Shown here one piece after another: positions 8,980-18,574 of a stretch of DNA of 39,459 nt (its first letter is position 1; each line of letters begins with the position of its first letter). The notes below the pieces were generated by a model, which was not told where the DNA came from, ran no database searches, and saw nothing but the letters and a program-made list of their open reading frames with translations. Source of the DNA: Spirochaetia bacterium (GTDB lineage: Bacteria > Spirochaetota > Spirochaetia > Treponematales > Breznakiellaceae). Location: the NCBI GenBank assembly GCA_025997795.1, contig BNVB01000017.1, positions 1-39,459 on the forward strand, written 5' to 3'. Both the position numbers and the translations under genes were made by a program.

Positions 8980-11900
8980 ATGGCTGCCAAATCTATCTTC
9001 TCTTTCTTTTTTGGAATTATCTTGTGTTCATTAACTATCGCTCTTTACAGTCAAGACAGCGAACTTCGCGGTTTTGATAAAAAGATTTTTGAATATCATT
9101 TTGACCGGGCAGACCGGGAACTAGATCCCGCTTCATGGACGCGGGAAGCCAGGCGCGGACTGGAAACTGCTCTTGTTGGCTGGGAACGGACGGCGCTGGA
9201 ACTCTATGCCGATCCGGAACTGCGGTTTCAGGCAGGGCAGGAACTTGTCCGCTGGTCGGAAGAAGAAATGGAAAAGCGTTACCTCCAATGGCTCTTTAAG
9301 CGCTTCTTTGGCGAAGGTGCGGGAAAATCCGCCCAGGTCCTGGATAAAACCGTAGGCGAGGCAAACCTCCGTTATGCCTATCATACCGGTGATGACGGTA
9401 CGGTTCTCTACGGCGAAACCGGCGATCCCGAAAGCGTCCGTCCCGCCGAGGGCCGTAGTGTGGAAGAAGACCGGGCCGCATGGAAGGATATTACCGGAAC
9501 TGCGGAAGAAACGGAAATAACACACTACGGCAGTACGCTGGTGTCGGTCTTTCCGGAACTGCTTTCTTATATAAACGATAAAGACCGCCCCCGGTTTGAA
9601 GAACTGCTGAATAAAACAGCGGCCCAGGCTCTTTATAGCCGCCAGGCTGAGTTTGAAGCACTTCTGGACCGGGAAGAACGGCTTTTTACCGCCCGGCGTT
9701 TAGGCGATATCTGGAGTCTGCGGAAACAGAGTGAAAATGAAAGCGCAGCCCTTGTAAGCTCCCAGCTTATCCGGGATACGGAAACCATCTGCGCGGCGGG
9801 TATTGTCTCTCTGGAAGAACGGATTGAAGCGGCCATGGCGGGTACCGGCGATCTAAGCCTGGCCGGGGAAGAATGGCTTGCCGCATTTCAGGAACAATTT
9901 GACCGGGGACTAAAGGCTTGGACCGAGGCGGAGGAACGGTTTGTCATCCGCCGTTTGGAATGGGAGCGGGACAGCGGCGGGCAATTTCGTGAAGGAGAAG
10001 AGGCCTGGAAAACAGCCTTTGCCGATTTGGAAAAGGAGCGGCTAAACTGGGAAGAAAAAGCCAGAGAACTGTTTGCCGCCGGGGAACAGCTTTTTAGCGA
10101 TGCATCGGAAAAACTTGCTTCTGCCATCACCGAAGCCCGGAAGGAATTTGAAAAGGACGCGATTCTTCGTATCTCCAGCGGAACAGAACGGGCACAGGCT
10201 CTGGTGGATATGTATGTTACCTGCGGATCCGTTCTGGCCGAAGCGAAAGCAAGCGTTACCTTTTGGCTTTCCCGCTTTGTTTCCGGCGCTCCGGCAAATG
10301 CCCTGGATACTGGAAATCTCGGCGCCTGGGTCCAGGGAAAAATGAATCTGCCCTTAAGTGAACATCAAAAAATCGCCGGCCAGGAACTTATCCGCTGGTC
10401 CGCCATGTATACCCAATATAAAAGTAAAGCCCGCGAATCGCTGGAAACCCTGGAAAGGGAATTTGGCCTTGCTTTAGGCATGGACGCAGGCGCTCTTAAT
10501 GATGTGCTTGGTTCCCCCAGCGAGAATTTTTTTCTTGATGAATACCAGGTGGAATTATTGCGGGCCAAGGCGGTTTCCGCCTATTGGGAACAGCGCCTAA
10601 CTATTGCCGAAGCGGTTTCCGCCTATGCACACGATCTAAGCGCCGGCCGTATGACCGAAGCGGAAAGCCTCCAGGCATGGCGCTACGCTAAGGCCCGGTA
10701 CGACGAAGCCCTGGCTGACTATGAGGGTACTCAGGAACGGCTAAAAACAGCAGGACTGGAACTAACGGTTATTCAAGCCGATCTGCAGGCTGCTGCGAAT
10801 GCCTTAATGGCGGAAGAACAAAAACTTGATGAACTTAACAACCGCTATGCCCTGCAAATGGCGGCTTACCGGGTTAATTCCGGCGATTTTATTCTGGAAG
10901 AAATAGGGTCCTATTACGCTTCACTGGCGATGTTGACAGAAAACCGCCGCCAGGATGAGCTTTACTATACGGCGTATCTTAGGGCTGAATTAAAATATAC
11001 CGAAGAACTTTTATTGCAGGACGGATGGGCCCTCTTAAAATCCATTGTCGAAGATGAAACTACGGAAAACAGGGATCTGCAGCTTTCCGTGTTAAGCGCC
11101 GTTTCTGCGGCAGACTGGTACTTTACCGTTACCGGAAAGGAGTTTACGGAAGAAGCCCGGAATGATCTGGAGGCGGAAGGTCTTTTGAAGCGCCTCAAAG
11201 GGGAGGCAGAAACCGCCGCACCCGGCGATCGGGCGGCGCTGCTTTTATCCGTTTACCAGGAACTCTTTTCCTATGCGCCGGGACTTCAGCAAGAAGCCGC
11301 CAAATCCGCATGGCGGGCTCTGGGCGGAATCTTTGCCGAATATGGCGTATCAGGCGAAACCGGACTGCCCGGTATGGCGGCGCTGACGGAAGGTCTTTTT
11401 GCTTATGGGGAAAAAAACAGCCAAAGCCCCGGTTCGGTAAGCGCAGCTTTTCTTTTGCGGATCGATGAACTACTCGAAGTATTCCCGGTAATGCTGGACT
11501 CCGAGATGGGCGCCTGGAAAGATACTTTGCTTGAATATATGGCCGCCAAAGCGTTATACCGGGAAACGGTAATACCGGAAGAACCGGATATGGTACTGGA
11601 AAAATATGAACAACTTGTTACCCAGGCTCTTGATCTGATCGATAGGGGAGAACAAGCGGGAACCGCTCTTGTAAAAGAAGTGTCGTATTACCAGTATTTG
11701 GCCAATTTTCTTTTTGTTTACGAGGGATTTTTATCAGCCGCCGGTACCGAAGGCCGGGAACATTGGCGAACCTATATCTCCAGTCCCCGTTTTGAACCTT
11801 ATGCTATAAACAACCAGACCAGCTTAGCGGCGGCGCTTGCCGGAAATCCCGAAAGCGCCGGATACCCCATTGGCGGGGCCCTTTCATGGAAAGAAGGACT

Positions 11901-14900
11901 CTTGGCCGATGCCTGGGAAACAGCGGAAGAAACATGGAGAAAAACCACTGCTGCCTTTAGGGTGTTTTTTGAAAACGGTCTTTCCCCCCGGCAGCGGGAA
12001 TTGGCAGCGGCGGCGGGAACTTTTCTTGCCAACCCCGGCGTTGAGTGGGAAGATCCGGCGGCTGATTATGAATTTGCCATCGCCCAGGAACTGTTTCAGG
12101 AAGAACTGGAAAAACTGCAGAACAGGCTTACTGTCGAAACATCCTATAAAGAGCAAATAGCGCAGCTTGGTTTTGAATACGAAAAACTTCCGCCATCGGG
12201 ACAGGCGGCACTGGATGAATTAAAAATTATTTCCGGGGAACTGGAACAAAGCCGCTTAAACCATCAACAGCTCCTGGGACAATACAACCAGCGGGCTGCG
12301 GCCTATGCCGGTGCGGGGGATCAGTATGAAAGCCTCTATGGAGAAACAAAACAACTTTTTGCCGCTGTGGAGGCAAAAAGAATTGAATATGAAAAACAGG
12401 ATGCTATTCAACGCTGGGCAAGTACTTCGTATTTATATCAAAATGCACTATTACCCGAAGGCCTGGAATACTACCGGGAACCGGCAGAAGAACTGGCCTA
12501 TGCCCGGGAACGGCATAACCGTGCCCAAATTGCCCTTTCGGCCCTGCAGGATCTGTATAACAACGGAGAGACAGGCAGGCCCTATGCTGATGAAGAATAT
12601 GCAAAACAGTACCGGGAATATCAGGAAAGTTTTTCCCGGATGTTTCTTACTCTTAAGGCAAAAACAGAGTTAGCCGCCGTTCTGGAAGAAGAACGGATAC
12701 GGAACCGGGAACTGTACCTTTCTTCATCGGCCTTGATTTCCGAATACCTTAATTCCCAAATGCCCCTTTATTATTATGACTATGAGTCCCCTCCACTAAC
12801 GGAAAGCTCCTGGATGGATTTTGTACGTATCACCGAGGCGGGAACACTGGGTATTTCGTACGATAAAAATACATTTAGACTTGCCCAAACCAGTGCGGAT
12901 GATACGGCGGCTTTAGAGGACTATTTTAAAAACAGCGGTTTTACCGGCAATGGTACAAGCCAGATGTCGCTTTTTGAAAAAGCTTTGGCAGACTGGTCGC
13001 TTAGAATGGAAAAATACCATCTGGAAGATATGAATGTGTATCAAAACTGGGGATTAGCTCTGGATTATATTACAAGAAAGTTTATGGAAAATAATTCGTC
13101 TATCGCTGCGGTCAATGAAACATATACTCTTACCAATATGGGGGTCGATGGTAATATCGAACTTGACGGCATAAAACTAAGTGACAGACTCAATGCTTAT
13201 CGTACTGCTATTTTACACTCAAACTTTTTCTTTGGCTTTTTTCGAGGGCCGGGTATTCAGGAGAATGCCTGGAACAGTTTGAATGCCCAGCAAAAAGAAG
13301 ATCTTGAATTTTTGGCAATTCTGCTATTAAGCGGCGGCGGCGGTAAAGGAGCAGAAGGGCTGACCCAGGTATCGGAATACCGGGAGCTGGCATTGCTTTA
13401 TGACAAAGCAAGTTCGTACAAAGTAACAAGAAGACTGCTGTTTTTTTCGATAACCTATTACCGCTGGCCCTATTTCTTTGATCACAGCGAGTGGAACCAG
13501 GTTATGAGCGCTGTTGGAAACAGAAAGAACGGGTACTATGGGGCAGTCAACAGCGGAAGAGCCGAGTTTTCTTCTGGCATAACCAAAACCGCAAAAGAAA
13601 TCACAAAATATGAAGAATCATGTGCCAGGCTTGCGATTCTTACCAGAGAACGGGAAGAAGGAATTGATTGGGCAGAAATTGAACAGGCCCTTAAGCTGCT
13701 GGACCTTGAAGAATCTGAAATACAAAGACTTGATTCTTATTGGAAAGAAATGGCCTCTTATTACCAATCGCTTAAAAGCAGTCCCCGTTATAGAAATATT
13801 AGTTCAGCTTTGGAAGCACTTTATGCATGGGGAAAGGGGATACGGGATACGATTGAAGTACAATTTGAAAATACCTACCTAAGCGATGAAACGGCTCGTA
13901 AAGAGAGTCAGGAAACCTACAGAAATCTCTTTGAAACGTATATCAATGGAGAAAGCTCGCTGGAGGAACTTAATGCAGCGGCGGAGCTGGCCTATGGACC
14001 TGAAGCGCCGGCATTAAAAAACCATCTTGGCAATATTGGAACAACTCTGTTCTCCGACTTAAAAGCCATCAATGCAGATCGGGCGGTATATACCAAGGAA
14101 TATCGGAATCTGGCAAATCAATATACGGCGTTAATCAAGCGGGCTTATGGTATGCGGTTTGCTGCGGAACTCTCTGCTAGAGAAGGACTGTGGAATGAAC
14201 AGCAGAAAGATTTGAAGACAAAACTGGCATCCTGGCGGGAGGCTTCCGGGCTTATTCTGGAACGGGGGCGGCAGGACTGGAAGGACGGATTTGAATCTAT
14301 GCAGGCGGCCTTTACCAAATGGGGAAAAGATTTTGCTGAACACTATGCTGCAACGGATACAGCCTGGAATGCTGCCTATCTGGAAAGTCTTAACAACAAG
14401 GAAACCTGGATCAACCAGGCGGTAAATGCCGCCAACAATGCTTTTGATGCCAGACTTCTTGTGATGCTTGGTTCCGATGCGGAATCCTACAGCCGTACTC
14501 TTGATAACTTTATGCCCGCTTCGTTACCAGGTCTTACTGGAACTGAAGAAGCCGCGGCCGCGTTAAAGAAGGTTCTTGGACTGGCAGGAATAGCCAATCT
14601 AAACAACGCCTTTACTTCCATGGCAGGAAGCGCCAATACCATTGCAAGCAGGGTTCAAAGCGGCCTTTCTGGTTTTGGCCTTTGGAATGCCGGACAGGTC
14701 CATGCGGCTGCCAGGGAATTTGCCCGGAACAGTACCAGTGAAATGGCTTCCAGAAAAATGGTTTTATTCGCTTTCCAGGCCAGAGAAACAGCCTATGGTG
14801 CAAAAGAAGCCCTGGAAGAAACGCTTACCCAAAGTAACAGGGCTGTTGATGAAAATATCAACAAACTCTATACCCTTGAAGGGGGATGGAAAAGGTCGGG

Positions 14901-17658
14901 TAACAGTTACATTAAGGATATTGTTGTTCATTCAACGTTTTTCCGCAGTGCCATCACCGACAGAATTACTCTGGACAGTTACCGGTGGTTTGTAATGGAG
15001 TATTGGAAATTTGTTACCGATTTAAGCGATGAAAATATAAACGATTTGGATTACCTGGGAATTCAGGCTCTTGTAGCTATGGCACAGGATGAAGTACGGG
15101 AGAAAAGCGAGGCCGTATTTGGCGACGGCAGTTTCCGGGGCACATTTGGCGACTGGGTAGGCGATCCCCCTGGTGTTAGTAATCCGGGAAGTGGTGAATA
15201 TGGCCGGCTGTTGAATGAATTTTATAAATGGGAAGGTAAACAAGCCCAGGGTATAGCGGCAATGAATGCACCGCTTTGGGATAAACCCTTATGGGATTCC
15301 CGGGGTTCCTGGTTTAACGCCCCCAGCCTCCGGAGCGCTTTGGATACTGTCAGCACTGTTGCTGCGGTGATCCTGGCACCTGTTACCGGCGGCGGAAGTA
15401 TTGGCCTGGCGCTTGCTGTTAGTTTATCGGACGATCTTGTTTTTAATGCCCTGGATGTAGCTTATGGTTACAAAACCTGGGACGAAGCAGGATTTGCCTT
15501 TGGTCAAAAAGCCTTCATAGGTGCGGTAAGTTCCGTTGCCGGTGCGGCCTTTAACGGCATAGGGTCTTTTTCTGGTCTTACAGCCAAAGTTGTTGGAAAT
15601 GCAGAAGGTACATTTGGCGGGGTACTTGGAAAAACCCTCATGAGCGGAGTTCAGGCAGCTGCTACCAGTACCGTAACCAGCGCCCTTAGCGCCGTTACCT
15701 ATAGTGACGGTAAATTCGGCTGGTCAAAAGAAACCTTTTCCGCAGGAATGCGAAACGGCCTTGTTGGGGCGGCAGTTGCCGGAACCGGTACATTTACATC
15801 CAGTTCACTTAATCTTGGTCTTGAGGGTTTTTATGGCCAGCATTACAGTGATGGTCAGAAATTGTCATCATTGGCAGGAGGATTGGCAGGCCAAGGAGTA
15901 AATTATGCCCTTGGGGGAGATTTTACCCTGAATGTCTTTAATCTTGGTTTTATGAATGAAAATGCCGCAGGAACGGGATTGCTGGAATTACACTTTGGCA
16001 GAGATGGTTTTAATGGGGCATTTGGATCTGGCGGCGTCGATGTCAGCCTGGGAACCATAACCAGTGCGGCACGGGGCATGGAAGCCTGGAAAGCAAATTT
16101 TGATATTTGGAATTCCGATTCAATGGGTGCAAAAAAATATATCAGCCAAATGAGAACCCTTTATTCGGGCGGGGCTAATGACCGTGATTTGTATGACCAA
16201 ATATTGATAGGTGAGACTGTAATTAAAGAAAACAGAGAAATTTCAACGGCAAAGAGCGAGTACGACTCCGGGATCAAAACGATATTTTTGGGTAAGGATG
16301 CCCTGGAGGACGGAAGCAGATTCGGCCTTAATGTAGTATTCAGCCATGAAGCCTACCGGAACGGCATAGATGACGGCCTTGAAGGCCAAGAACAGGAAAC
16401 CGGCAGTGCTGTTGTAGGACATATCAGTACCGCCCTTGGATTAATGCAAACATATGGTGAAGGCGCTGTTGGATCAGCCATAGCCAAAGAAGCCTTGGGA
16501 TTTCTGGATAATTACAACATTTTTATGTCGGGAGAAACAAACGAACAGCAGAAAATGGAAGCTCTGTCTGGCCTTATGGGGACATTTGGGAATTATGATT
16601 CGAGTGCAGATTATTGGCGGTTTACGTCAGGAGGTAATATTCTTTACGATGGCAGCCATAATTTGTATGATGAATTTGGGAATTTGTTAATGGAAGATAA
16701 TGGCGCTGGTGGTTTTGCAGGATCTTTAGCGAGGGTTTTGGGTATAACAGATACTGCATCAAAAGTGATGTGGCAAAAATTCCAAGAAAATAAAAACCGA
16801 TCAATAGCATTAATAACTCCTAATAAAGTAAAAGTAAGATACTTTGTTCAACGCGACTATATTAACCATGTATTTGATCAATATGATGGAAATATGGTTG
16901 CGGCTATGAGGGATGCGCGCCGGAAACTATATGTGCCACCAACAACGTATATAGGGGAAAAATTTGCTGTATCAAGTGATATATTTGACCAATTTGACGC
17001 ATTTGCTAAAACATGGAATAATACAATGTTTGGGTATGGTGCTGGCCCCTATTCTTTCCCTGGATTATGGGATAAAACAAGAAACAATGACAGTGAGATC
17101 GCAGATGCATTTAAGCAGATAAAAGAAGAATGGTCATACACGGATGATAATCCCATGTATACTTTTATTGGTGATGGACGTGTTGTTGACCCAATAGGTG
17201 GAGTATCTCGGATTTCCACAAAAAGCATGTATCCTGACGATCCTCGTAAACCTAAAGATCCTGAAAAGCTGTTTCACGGAAGTAGTATCGGACCTAAAGG
17301 AGCAAAGGTACCAATTGGTTTGGGTATAGATCTGGCAACTTATGAAGAAAACCATCCCATATATACAACACAAAATGAAACCTTTCTTGTACAAAATAAT
17401 CCGTTGCGATGGGCATCTGTGAATCCTCAGTTGAGTTTTGGTTATCACTTGCGAACCTTTACGAGTGATTTTAACATTATTTATGGGCACATGATTGAGT
17501 CTTCGGCTTCCGAAAGGCTGGCAGGACTTATTTATTCAGGTGCAAGGGCTGGAGTTTATAATATAACTTTGCCATCTGGTTTTAATATTGGTAAAGTCGG
17601 CAGTACCGGTAATTCTACAGGGCCCCATTTGCACTATGAATTGAGGCCAAGGTTTTAA
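8980..17658 (+). CDS. Giant secreted coiled-coil protein with C-terminal M23/LytM-like domain
   Basis: This is a 2892-aa protein with a signal peptide (residues 1 to about 24, ending ALYS). Residues 30-2000 are rich in Glu, Ala, Trp and Tyr and read as long helices and coiled coils. About 2110-2330 is a Gly/Ala-rich hydrophobic region such as precedes toxin modules in large exported proteins. A HEAYRNG motif lies at 2456-2462, then a linker, then a C-terminal LytM-like fold. There YGHM (His2837) and GPHLHYE (His2883, His2885) match M23 motifs, but the first zinc motif HxGxD reads GLGID (Gly2780, Asp2784). The ATG has a modest AGAGG site 6 nt upstream. Codon use turns AT-rich after about 16.6 kb. 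It recalls the 'longest protein' family of Leptospira (TIGR04388), which I could not verify. It could be structural, or a polymorphic effector with a wall-targeting tip. Confidence 0.75.
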   Translation: MAAKSIFSFFFGIILCSLTIALYSQDSELRGFDKKIFEYHFDRADRELDPASWTREARRGLETALVGWERTALELYADPELRFQAGQELVRWSEEEMEKRYLQWLFKRFFGEGAGKSAQVLDKTVGEANLRYAYHTGDDGTVLYGETGDPESVRPAEGRSVEEDRAAWKDITGTAEETEITHYGSTLVSVFPELLSYINDKDRPRFEELLNKTAAQALYSRQAEFEALLDREERLFTARRLGDIWSLRKQSENESAALVSSQLIRDTETICAAGIVSLEERIEAAMAGTGDLSLAGEEWLAAFQEQFDRGLKAWTEAEERFVIRRLEWERDSGGQFREGEEAWKTAFADLEKERLNWEEKARELFAAGEQLFSDASEKLASAITEARKEFEKDAILRISSGTERAQALVDMYVTCGSVLAEAKASVTFWLSRFVSGAPANALDTGNLGAWVQGKMNLPLSEHQKIAGQELIRWSAMYTQYKSKARESLETLEREFGLALGMDAGALNDVLGSPSENFFLDEYQVELLRAKAVSAYWEQRLTIAEAVSAYAHDLSAGRMTEAESLQAWRYAKARYDEALADYEGTQERLKTAGLELTVIQADLQAAANALMAEEQKLDELNNRYALQMAAYRVNSGDFILEEIGSYYASLAMLTENRRQDELYYTAYLRAELKYTEELLLQDGWALLKSIVEDETTENRDLQLSVLSAVSAADWYFTVTGKEFTEEARNDLEAEGLLKRLKGEAETAAPGDRAALLLSVYQELFSYAPGLQQEAAKSAWRALGGIFAEYGVSGETGLPGMAALTEGLFAYGEKNSQSPGSVSAAFLLRIDELLEVFPVMLDSEMGAWKDTLLEYMAAKALYRETVIPEEPDMVLEKYEQLVTQALDLIDRGEQAGTALVKEVSYYQYLANFLFVYEGFLSAAGTEGREHWRTYISSPRFEPYAINNQTSLAAALAGNPESAGYPIGGALSWKEGLLADAWETAEETWRKTTAAFRVFFENGLSPRQRELAAAAGTFLANPGVEWEDPAADYEFAIAQELFQEELEKLQNRLTVETSYKEQIAQLGFEYEKLPPSGQAALDELKIISGELEQSRLNHQQLLGQYNQRAAAYAGAGDQYESLYGETKQLFAAVEAKRIEYEKQDAIQRWASTSYLYQNALLPEGLEYYREPAEELAYARERHNRAQIALSALQDLYNNGETGRPYADEEYAKQYREYQESFSRMFLTLKAKTELAAVLEEERIRNRELYLSSSALISEYLNSQMPLYYYDYESPPLTESSWMDFVRITEAGTLGISYDKNTFRLAQTSADDTAALEDYFKNSGFTGNGTSQMSLFEKALADWSLRMEKYHLEDMNVYQNWGLALDYITRKFMENNSSIAAVNETYTLTNMGVDGNIELDGIKLSDRLNAYRTAILHSNFFFGFFRGPGIQENAWNSLNAQQKEDLEFLAILLLSGGGGKGAEGLTQVSEYRELALLYDKASSYKVTRRLLFFSITYYRWPYFFDHSEWNQVMSAVGNRKNGYYGAVNSGRAEFSSGITKTAKEITKYEESCARLAILTREREEGIDWAEIEQALKLLDLEESEIQRLDSYWKEMASYYQSLKSSPRYRNISSALEALYAWGKGIRDTIEVQFENTYLSDETARKESQETYRNLFETYINGESSLEELNAAAELAYGPEAPALKNHLGNIGTTLFSDLKAINADRAVYTKEYRNLANQYTALIKRAYGMRFAAELSAREGLWNEQQKDLKTKLASWREASGLILERGRQDWKDGFESMQAAFTKWGKDFAEHYAATDTAWNAAYLESLNNKETWINQAVNAANNAFDARLLVMLGSDAESYSRTLDNFMPASLPGLTGTEEAAAALKKVLGLAGIANLNNAFTSMAGSANTIASRVQSGLSGFGLWNAGQVHAAAREFARNSTSEMASRKMVLFAFQARETAYGAKEALEETLTQSNRAVDENINKLYTLEGGWKRSGNSYIKDIVVHSTFFRSAITDRITLDSYRWFVMEYWKFVTDLSDENINDLDYLGIQALVAMAQDEVREKSEAVFGDGSFRGTFGDWVGDPPGVSNPGSGEYGRLLNEFYKWEGKQAQGIAAMNAPLWDKPLWDSRGSWFNAPSLRSALDTVSTVAAVILAPVTGGGSIGLALAVSLSDDLVFNALDVAYGYKTWDEAGFAFGQKAFIGAVSSVAGAAFNGIGSFSGLTAKVVGNAEGTFGGVLGKTLMSGVQAAATSTVTSALSAVTYSDGKFGWSKETFSAGMRNGLVGAAVAGTGTFTSSSLNLGLEGFYGQHYSDGQKLSSLAGGLAGQGVNYALGGDFTLNVFNLGFMNENAAGTGLLELHFGRDGFNGAFGSGGVDVSLGTITSAARGMEAWKANFDIWNSDSMGAKKYISQMRTLYSGGANDRDLYDQILIGETVIKENREISTAKSEYDSGIKTIFLGKDALEDGSRFGLNVVFSHEAYRNGIDDGLEGQEQETGSAVVGHISTALGLMQTYGEGAVGSAIAKEALGFLDNYNIFMSGETNEQQKMEALSGLMGTFGNYDSSADYWRFTSGGNILYDGSHNLYDEFGNLLMEDNGAGGFAGSLARVLGITDTASKVMWQKFQENKNRSIALITPNKVKVRYFVQRDYINHVFDQYDGNMVAAMRDARRKLYVPPTTYIGEKFAVSSDIFDQFDAFAKTWNNTMFGYGAGPYSFPGLWDKTRNNDSEIADAFKQIKEEWSYTDDNPMYTFIGDGRVVDPIGGVSRISTKSMYPDDPRKPKDPEKLFHGSSIGPKGAKVPIGLGIDLATYEENHPIYTTQNETFLVQNNPLRWASVNPQLSFGYHLRTFTSDFNIIYGHMIESSASERLAGLIYSGARAGVYNITLPSGFNIGKVGSTGNSTGPHLHYELRPRF

Positions 17659-17663
17659 TTAAC

Positions 17664-17693
17664 GGGCAGTTACAAAATCATCTGTACCTGCCC
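17664..17693 (+). other. Inverted repeat in 60-nt spacer
   Basis: GGGCAG and CTGCCC arms (6 bp, 18-nt loop) lie between the giant gene and the small secreted gene. With no T-run directly after, it is at best a weak terminator, so the two genes may be cotranscribed. Confidence 0.25.
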
Positions 17694-17718
17694 CAGCTGT
17701 TATTTTAAGGAGGTTTGT

Positions 17719-18402
17719 ATGAACAGAAAAATCGCATTGTGTCTGATTTATCTTGCTATTATCGCCCCGACTGTTTTTTCCATCGATTTAGTCGGAACCT
17801 GGTGGGGTCCAGAAAAAGATGGGCATGGGTTTTATCTTAGTTTTACATCGGAGAATGATTATAAATTCATCTATTCTGGTGAAGGGGGCGGACAAAATGT
17901 TTTGGGTACTTATAAACAAAATGAAAATGAGGTTGTTCTAACCTCTGTTACCATTAATGAATGGGGTGATTTGCCGGACTATATTAAGCGGAAAACCATA
18001 AGGTGTTCAATTTTATTAACGGATAGCTTGTTTGCTCAGTATAAATTAAAGGGCGATGGGCTTGAGCTGTGGAATACATCTCTCTTTCCCCAAAATGGTG
18101 AAAGAAAAACCGTAGATGGTTTCCCCGTTTATGTGTATAGAATTGGTGATCGGAAGGTAAACGAAAATGCCAGAATCCGGGAAGGTCCGGGCCTGCGATA
18201 TAAGTACTATACATTCTCCTTTGAAGACCTTCCCGAAGTCTATAGTTCTTTTCCAAAGGGTTATTCCGTTACTGTTTTGGGGCGTTCTGAAAATATGGAT
18301 ACAATAGAAGGCCGGGAGGAATATTGGTACTTTTGTACCTTTCGCAAAGATATGTGGGAAACAATGTATTGCTGGATATGGGGCGGCTTGATTGATTTTT
18401 AA
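17719..18402 (+). CDS. Small secreted protein with SH3b-like domain
   Basis: This is a 227-aa protein with a clear signal peptide (residues 1 to about 21, ending TVFS). Residues 25-110 form a beta-rich, lipocalin-like stretch beginning VGTWWGP. Residues 140-225 resemble a bacterial SH3b domain: N-A-R-I-R-E-G-P-G, then a turn, then V-T-V-L-G-R and W-Y-F-C. SH3b domains often bind peptidoglycan. The start is fixed by a strong Shine-Dalgarno (TAAGGAGGT, 17706-17714). It lies 60 nt behind the giant protein and shares its AT-rich 3' composition. Being exported and adjacent to a LytM-tipped protein, it could be a partner or a periplasmic immunity protein. That is inference from context; no specific family is recognised for the N-terminal half. 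Confidence 0.6.
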   Translation: MNRKIALCLIYLAIIAPTVFSIDLVGTWWGPEKDGHGFYLSFTSENDYKFIYSGEGGGQNVLGTYKQNENEVVLTSVTINEWGDLPDYIKRKTIRCSILLTDSLFAQYKLKGDGLELWNTSLFPQNGERKTVDGFPVYVYRIGDRKVNENARIREGPGLRYKYYTFSFEDLPEVYSSFPKGYSVTVLGRSENMDTIEGREEYWYFCTFRKDMWETMYCWIWGGLIDF

Positions 18403-18574
18403 CTGGCGGAGCTTGACCATGAGAAAACACGTTCATCAGCGGCAATGAAATTTACTACCCCTCGGTATTGCTTTAAAAAGTCCCCCGTAAGCTTGTATAG
18501 CGTGGTTTTTGACGGTATATTTGAAGTACCGGGTTTTCTTGTGGTAAGGTATAGTATAGGCGTAGGAGTTTTAG
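18403..18574. other. 172-nt intergenic region, no gene seen
   Basis: This spacer between the SH3b protein and the heptad-repeat protein is AT-rich. It carries no convincing hairpin with a T-run and no consensus-quality promoter; TATAGT at 18550-18555 lacks a good -35. Confidence 0.4.

Noticed and set aside
8980..9050. Cys16 of the giant protein as a lipobox
   Set aside because: The preceding residues (IIL) do not fit a lipobox and the hydrophobic stretch continues to a normal signal peptidase site.
14515..14545. Degenerate palindrome in the giant gene near CTTC...GAAG
   Set aside because: Only about 9 of 12 arm positions pair; not distinguishable from chance.
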